Shown: positions 5,946-9,145 of the stretch, piece after piece
Layout: each line of letters starts with the position of its first letter
How positions within the stretch are numbered: position 1 is the first letter of the stretch
Origin: Planctomycetota bacterium
Lineage (GTDB): Bacteria > Planctomycetota > Phycisphaerae > Sedimentisphaerales > UBA12454
NCBI GenBank assembly: GCA_018828825.1
Contig: JAHJUV010000042.1
Span: 1 to 9,145 of the forward strand
Direction of reading: 5' to 3'
Length of the DNA stretch: 9,145 bases
The notes under the pieces: model-generated
Database searches by the model: none
Seen by the model: the letters and a program-made list of their open reading frames with translations, nothing else
Told to the model about the DNA's origin: nothing
Made by a program: the position numbers and the translations under genes

Positions 5946-8900
5946 ATGTTAAATGATTATATCAAGGATGTTTTCCGTGTAAACCGAAAAGGAGATGCGA
6001 GGGAAGAAAGTTTTTATAAAACTCTTGCGTCTCTGCTTGAAATTTCCGCACAGCAATTAACAAATAAAAAAATTGATGTAACTATTCTGCCTAAAAAGAC
6101 CGAAGCTGGTAATCCGGACTTTAGAGTCTGGGATGGCAATCAGCATATAACAGGCTATATCGAAGCCAAACCTCCGACAGAAGAAAATCTTGAAAAAATT
6201 GCCGAATCTGAACAATTAAAACGCTACCGCAGCACTTTCCCGAATATTATCCTGACAAATTTTTTTGAATTTTTTCTTTATCGTGATGGAGAACTGATAG
6301 ATAAAGTTCAGATTGCAAGACCAGTTATTGCGCTCCATGTTAAAACCTGTCCGCCGGTGGAAAACGAGGAAAAATTCAAAGAATTATTAATAAAATTTTT
6401 CAGTTTTTCACTGCCCAGAACATATACTCCCAAAACCCTTGCCGAATCACTAGCGGTAAGGACGCACTATCTCAGAGAACAGGTCGAGCTTGAATTACTT
6501 AACAGTAAAGGCCGATTAAATGGCTTTTATCAAGCATTTGAGCAACATTTGATAGCGGGTTTAACAAAACAGGATTTTGCTGATATGTACGCTCAAACCA
6601 TAACTTACGGTCTTTTTGCGGCAAGCTCAAGGTCTCAGAACGGCTTTACAAGAAAACAGGCTTTCGACAACATACCTGCCACAATTGGAATTTTAAGAGA
6701 CGTATTCAGGTTTGTTTCACTGGAAGAACCTGGGCCGAATCTTGTCTGGATTATTGATGATATTGCAGAAATTCTATCTGTTGCAAATGTCAAAAACGTT
6801 TTACACAAATATTATTTTGAGGGAAAAGGTTCAGACCCTATTGTGCATTTCTATGAAACGTTTCTTGCAGAATACGATCCGCGGGAAAGAGAACAACGAG
6901 GTGTTTATTACACGCCCGAAGACGTTGTAAGCTATATAGTTCGTTCGCTGGATATTGTTTTAAAAGAATATTTTAATAAAATAAATGGTTTTGCGACAAA
7001 TTCGGTAACCGTTCTCGACCCTGCGGCCGGAACACTTACCTTTATAGCGCAGGCAGCGGCAATAGCCGTCAATGAATTTTGCACCGCTTACGGCAGCGGC
7101 GGGAAAAAAGAGCTTATTAAGAAACACATCCTCAAAAATTTTTTTGCATTCGAGCTTATGATGGCGCCTTATGCTGTCGGCCATCTGAAAATTGGTTTTC
7201 TGCTTGAAGAACTCGGCTACAAGCTCGACAAGGATGACAGGTTCAATCTCTATCTGACAAATACGCTCGATATGAAAGAGCTTGCTGAAAGCAATCTGCC
7301 CGGCACAAGCTCACTTTCGCAGGAATCGCACGAGGCAGGAAAAATCAAAAAAGAAACGCCTGTACTGGCTATACTCGGCAATCCGCCTTATTCCGGGCAC
7401 TCCGCAAATAAAGGGGGCTGGATAAGCAAAGAAATAAGAGAGTATTATAAGGTTGACGGAAAAGATTTAGGCGAAAAAAATCCAAAATGGCTTCAGGACG
7501 ACTATGTTAAATTTATCCGTTTTGCACAGTGGAAAATAGACCAGGCTGGCGAAGGAGTTTTAGGTTTTATCACCAACCACAGCTATTTGGACAACCCGAC
7601 ATTCAGAGGAATGCGTCAATCTCTGTTGAATAGTTTCGAGCATATCTATATTCTTGATTTGCACGGCAACAGCAAGAAAAAGGAAACCTGTCCTGACGGC
7701 TCAAAAGATGAAAACGTCTTTGACATCCGACAGGGTGTTGCAATTATTATCGCCGTTAAGAAAAAAGGCTTGAAAAACAAAATTGTCCACAGCAATCTGT
7801 GGGGACTTCGCGAAACAAAATACGAGTGGCTGAAAACTCATCATCTTAAAAGCACAAAATGGAAGCAGTTGAAACCTGAATCTGAATTCTATTTCTTTGT
7901 CCCAAGGGATGAAAAATATTCAAGCAGATATAATAAATATATTAAAATCACAGACATTTTCCCCGAAAATAGTGTTGGAATAGTTACAAGCAGAGATAAG
8001 TTTCTGGTTGCTCCAACAAAATCGGATGTTGAAAAACGAATACGGATGTTTATAGATGGGAACCTGTCAGATAATATTCTCAAGAAAACTTTTAATCTGA
8101 AAGATAAAACAAACTGGACAGTGAAAGAGGCCAGAAATCAAATCCGGAAGACTGAAAACTGGGAAAAACAAATAGTCCAGATTCTTTATCGGCCTTTCGA
8201 TAAACAATGGATTTTCTACAATAGCGCTCTGGTTGAAAGAATGCGCAAAGATATTATGCGTCATATGACGCATGAGAATTTATCTTTACTAATTTGTCGG
8301 CAGCAAAACAAAATTGGTTTCACTCATGCTTTTATTAGTGATAGTATTTCCGAAGCCTGTGTGGTTTCGGACAGAACAAGGGAAATAAATTACATATTAC
8401 CGCTTTATACATATCCTGATGCGAATTTGTTTAACGGGGGAAGCAATTATCAGCGAGAGGTAAATATACCGGCAGAAGTGTTTGAAAAACTCAAAGAAAA
8501 TTACGGCAAAAAAGTTCAGCCGGAGCAAATATTGTCTTATATTTACGCCGTTCTTTATTCGAATATCTACCGCAGCAAATACGCGGAATTTTTAAAGACA
8601 GATTTTCCAAAAATTCCTTTCTGCAGCGAATTGGCCATATTTTCAAAATTGGCAAAACTCGGCCAAAAGCTTGTCGAATTGCACCTTATGAAATCAGACA
8701 AATTAGACAAGCCTGTTGCAAAATTTGAGGGAAAAGGCGAAACCAAAGTCGAAAAAGTCCGTTTTGACGAGCAGCAGAAGCGTGTTTTTATCAATCCGGA
8801 CAGCCATTTCGACAAAATAAGTCCTGAAATCTGGAAATACAGAATCGGCGGCTATCAGGTAATGGAAAAATGGCTCAAAGACAGGAAAGAAAGGAAATTA

Positions 8901-9020
8901 ACCCTTGAAGAAATAAAACTTTATTGTAAAATTGCAACCTCAATAAAGGAAACCATAGGACTCCAGAATCACATCGACAAGATTTACCCGGATGTCGAAA
9001 AAACCATTATTGAGATATAG
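5946..9020 (+). CDS. single-chain restriction-modification enzyme (Type IIG, with Type ISP-like C-terminal specificity domain)
   Basis: From ATG 5946 this is a 1024-residue protein likely to cut unmodified DNA and methylate adenine in its own target sites. The N-terminal nuclease has the PD-(D/E)XK pattern: NPDF with Asp58, IEAK with Glu73 and Lys75, then QLKRY (90-94). A helical spacer follows (about 140-310). The methylase has GVYYTP (319-324), motif I VLDPAAGTLTF (356-366) and catalytic NPPY (479-482), typical of N6-adenine methylases. The C-terminal part (about 620-1024) is a target-recognition region ending with IWKYRIGGYQVMEKWL (962-977), as in the LlaBIII-type Type ISP specificity domain. 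No helicase or ATPase motifs are present, unlike true Type ISP enzymes. Motif I has Leu where GTG-type Gly is commoner. TTG 5919 would add 9 residues and overlap the previous gene. ATG 5946 is preferred because the family usually begins about 15 residues before the GDA.E motif; neither start has a good Shine-Dalgarno. Base composition shifts sharply along the gene. Confidence 0.92.
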   Translation: MLNDYIKDVFRVNRKGDAREESFYKTLASLLEISAQQLTNKKIDVTILPKKTEAGNPDFRVWDGNQHITGYIEAKPPTEENLEKIAESEQLKRYRSTFPNIILTNFFEFFLYRDGELIDKVQIARPVIALHVKTCPPVENEEKFKELLIKFFSFSLPRTYTPKTLAESLAVRTHYLREQVELELLNSKGRLNGFYQAFEQHLIAGLTKQDFADMYAQTITYGLFAASSRSQNGFTRKQAFDNIPATIGILRDVFRFVSLEEPGPNLVWIIDDIAEILSVANVKNVLHKYYFEGKGSDPIVHFYETFLAEYDPREREQRGVYYTPEDVVSYIVRSLDIVLKEYFNKINGFATNSVTVLDPAAGTLTFIAQAAAIAVNEFCTAYGSGGKKELIKKHILKNFFAFELMMAPYAVGHLKIGFLLEELGYKLDKDDRFNLYLTNTLDMKELAESNLPGTSSLSQESHEAGKIKKETPVLAILGNPPYSGHSANKGGWISKEIREYYKVDGKDLGEKNPKWLQDDYVKFIRFAQWKIDQAGEGVLGFITNHSYLDNPTFRGMRQSLLNSFEHIYILDLHGNSKKKETCPDGSKDENVFDIRQGVAIIIAVKKKGLKNKIVHSNLWGLRETKYEWLKTHHLKSTKWKQLKPESEFYFFVPRDEKYSSRYNKYIKITDIFPENSVGIVTSRDKFLVAPTKSDVEKRIRMFIDGNLSDNILKKTFNLKDKTNWTVKEARNQIRKTENWEKQIVQILYRPFDKQWIFYNSALVERMRKDIMRHMTHENLSLLICRQQNKIGFTHAFISDSISEACVVSDRTREINYILPLYTYPDANLFNGGSNYQREVNIPAEVFEKLKENYGKKVQPEQILSYIYAVLYSNIYRSKYAEFLKTDFPKIPFCSELAIFSKLAKLGQKLVELHLMKSDKLDKPVAKFEGKGETKVEKVRFDEQQKRVFINPDSHFDKISPEIWKYRIGGYQVMEKWLKDRKERKLTLEEIKLYCKIATSIKETIGLQNHIDKIYPDVEKTIIEI

Positions 9021-9030
9021 TTATTATTTG

Positions 9031-9064
9031 AAACCCCGTTAGAAAAAATTCTAACGAGGGTTTT
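9031..9064 (+). terminator. first hairpin after the restriction-modification gene
   Basis: The stem aaaccccgttagaa (9031-9044) pairs with ttctaacgagggttt (9049-9063), with a single bulged A at 9057 and an AAAA loop, then T. It is 10 nt after the stop at 9020. This is a long stable hairpin with T-rich 3' end, suited to intrinsic termination or protecting the mRNA end. Its left arm can alternatively pair with 9098-9112. Confidence 0.75.
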
Positions 9065-9112
9065 AAAACCGTAAAAACTGCCGGTTGAATCTGGCGGTTT
9101 TTCTAACGGGGT
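9033..9112. repeat. 80-bp element bounded by a perfect 15-bp inverted repeat
   Basis: The left arm accccgttagaaaaa (9033-9047) is the exact reverse complement of tttttctaacggggt (9098-9112). A third, near-identical arm copy, ttctaacgaggg (9049-9060), lies between them, so the left arm has two possible partners. The terminator-like hairpin 9073-9102 sits inside. The remaining 33 bases to the window edge show no supported feature. Confidence 0.8.
9073..9104 (+). terminator. second hairpin terminator
   Basis: The stem aaaaactgcc (9073-9082) pairs with ggcggttttt (9093-9102), with one G-T wobble and a 10-nt loop. The A run on the left and T run on the right make it a plausible bidirectional intrinsic terminator. 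It lies inside the larger inverted repeat 9033-9112. Confidence 0.7.
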
Positions 9113-9145
9113 AAACGTGTTTCTTCCTGACACAGGGTCGGGAGG

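Overview
The window is a stretch of bacterial chromosome carrying core genes and ending in a restriction-modification gene. All recognisable genes lie on the + strand. The organism cannot be named from this sequence. The mix of GC-richer core genes with lysine-rich proteins, and the order sigma factor / apt / aroB, would fit a planctomycete of the Phycisphaerae type; this is only an impression from gene style.

Layout. (1) 1-221: the 3' end of an unrecognised gene whose protein ends in an acidic tail of four 9-residue repeats. (2) 222-422: intergenic. A 16-bp perfect inverted repeat encloses a terminator-like hairpin, and an extra copy of half of the repeat arm follows. (3) 423-3867: a close-packed run of four genes with gaps of 12-21 nt, probably one operon: a sigma-70 family sigma factor lacking region 1.1, adenine phosphoribosyltransferase (apt, GTG start), 3-dehydroquinate synthase (aroB), and a DRE-TIM aldolase-like protein of uncertain substrate. 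A strong hairpin terminator follows. (4) 3938-4195: AT-rich intergenic DNA ending in a plausible sigma-70 promoter. (5) 4196-5937: ffh, the SRP GTPase, then a small unrecognised helical protein 14 nt downstream. The small protein's frame is open back into the end of ffh and has no convincing start, so frameshift or coupled translation is possible. (6) 5946-9020: a single-chain restriction-modification enzyme with PD-(D/E)XK nuclease, N6-adenine methylase and target-recognition parts, and no helicase. (7) 9021-9145: two overlapping hairpin terminators built from three copies of one repeat arm.

How the genes relate. The first operon joins a transcription factor to purine salvage, shikimate synthesis and an orphan aldolase. 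No shared pathway is evident beyond co-transcription. The second unit joins protein targeting to a defence gene. The defence gene is clearly more AT-rich in places, which fits later arrival. No tRNA, rRNA, CRISPR array, transposase or integrase was seen. The best candidates for something undescribed are the ffh / small-protein junction, the small protein itself, and the nested hairpins at the two ends.
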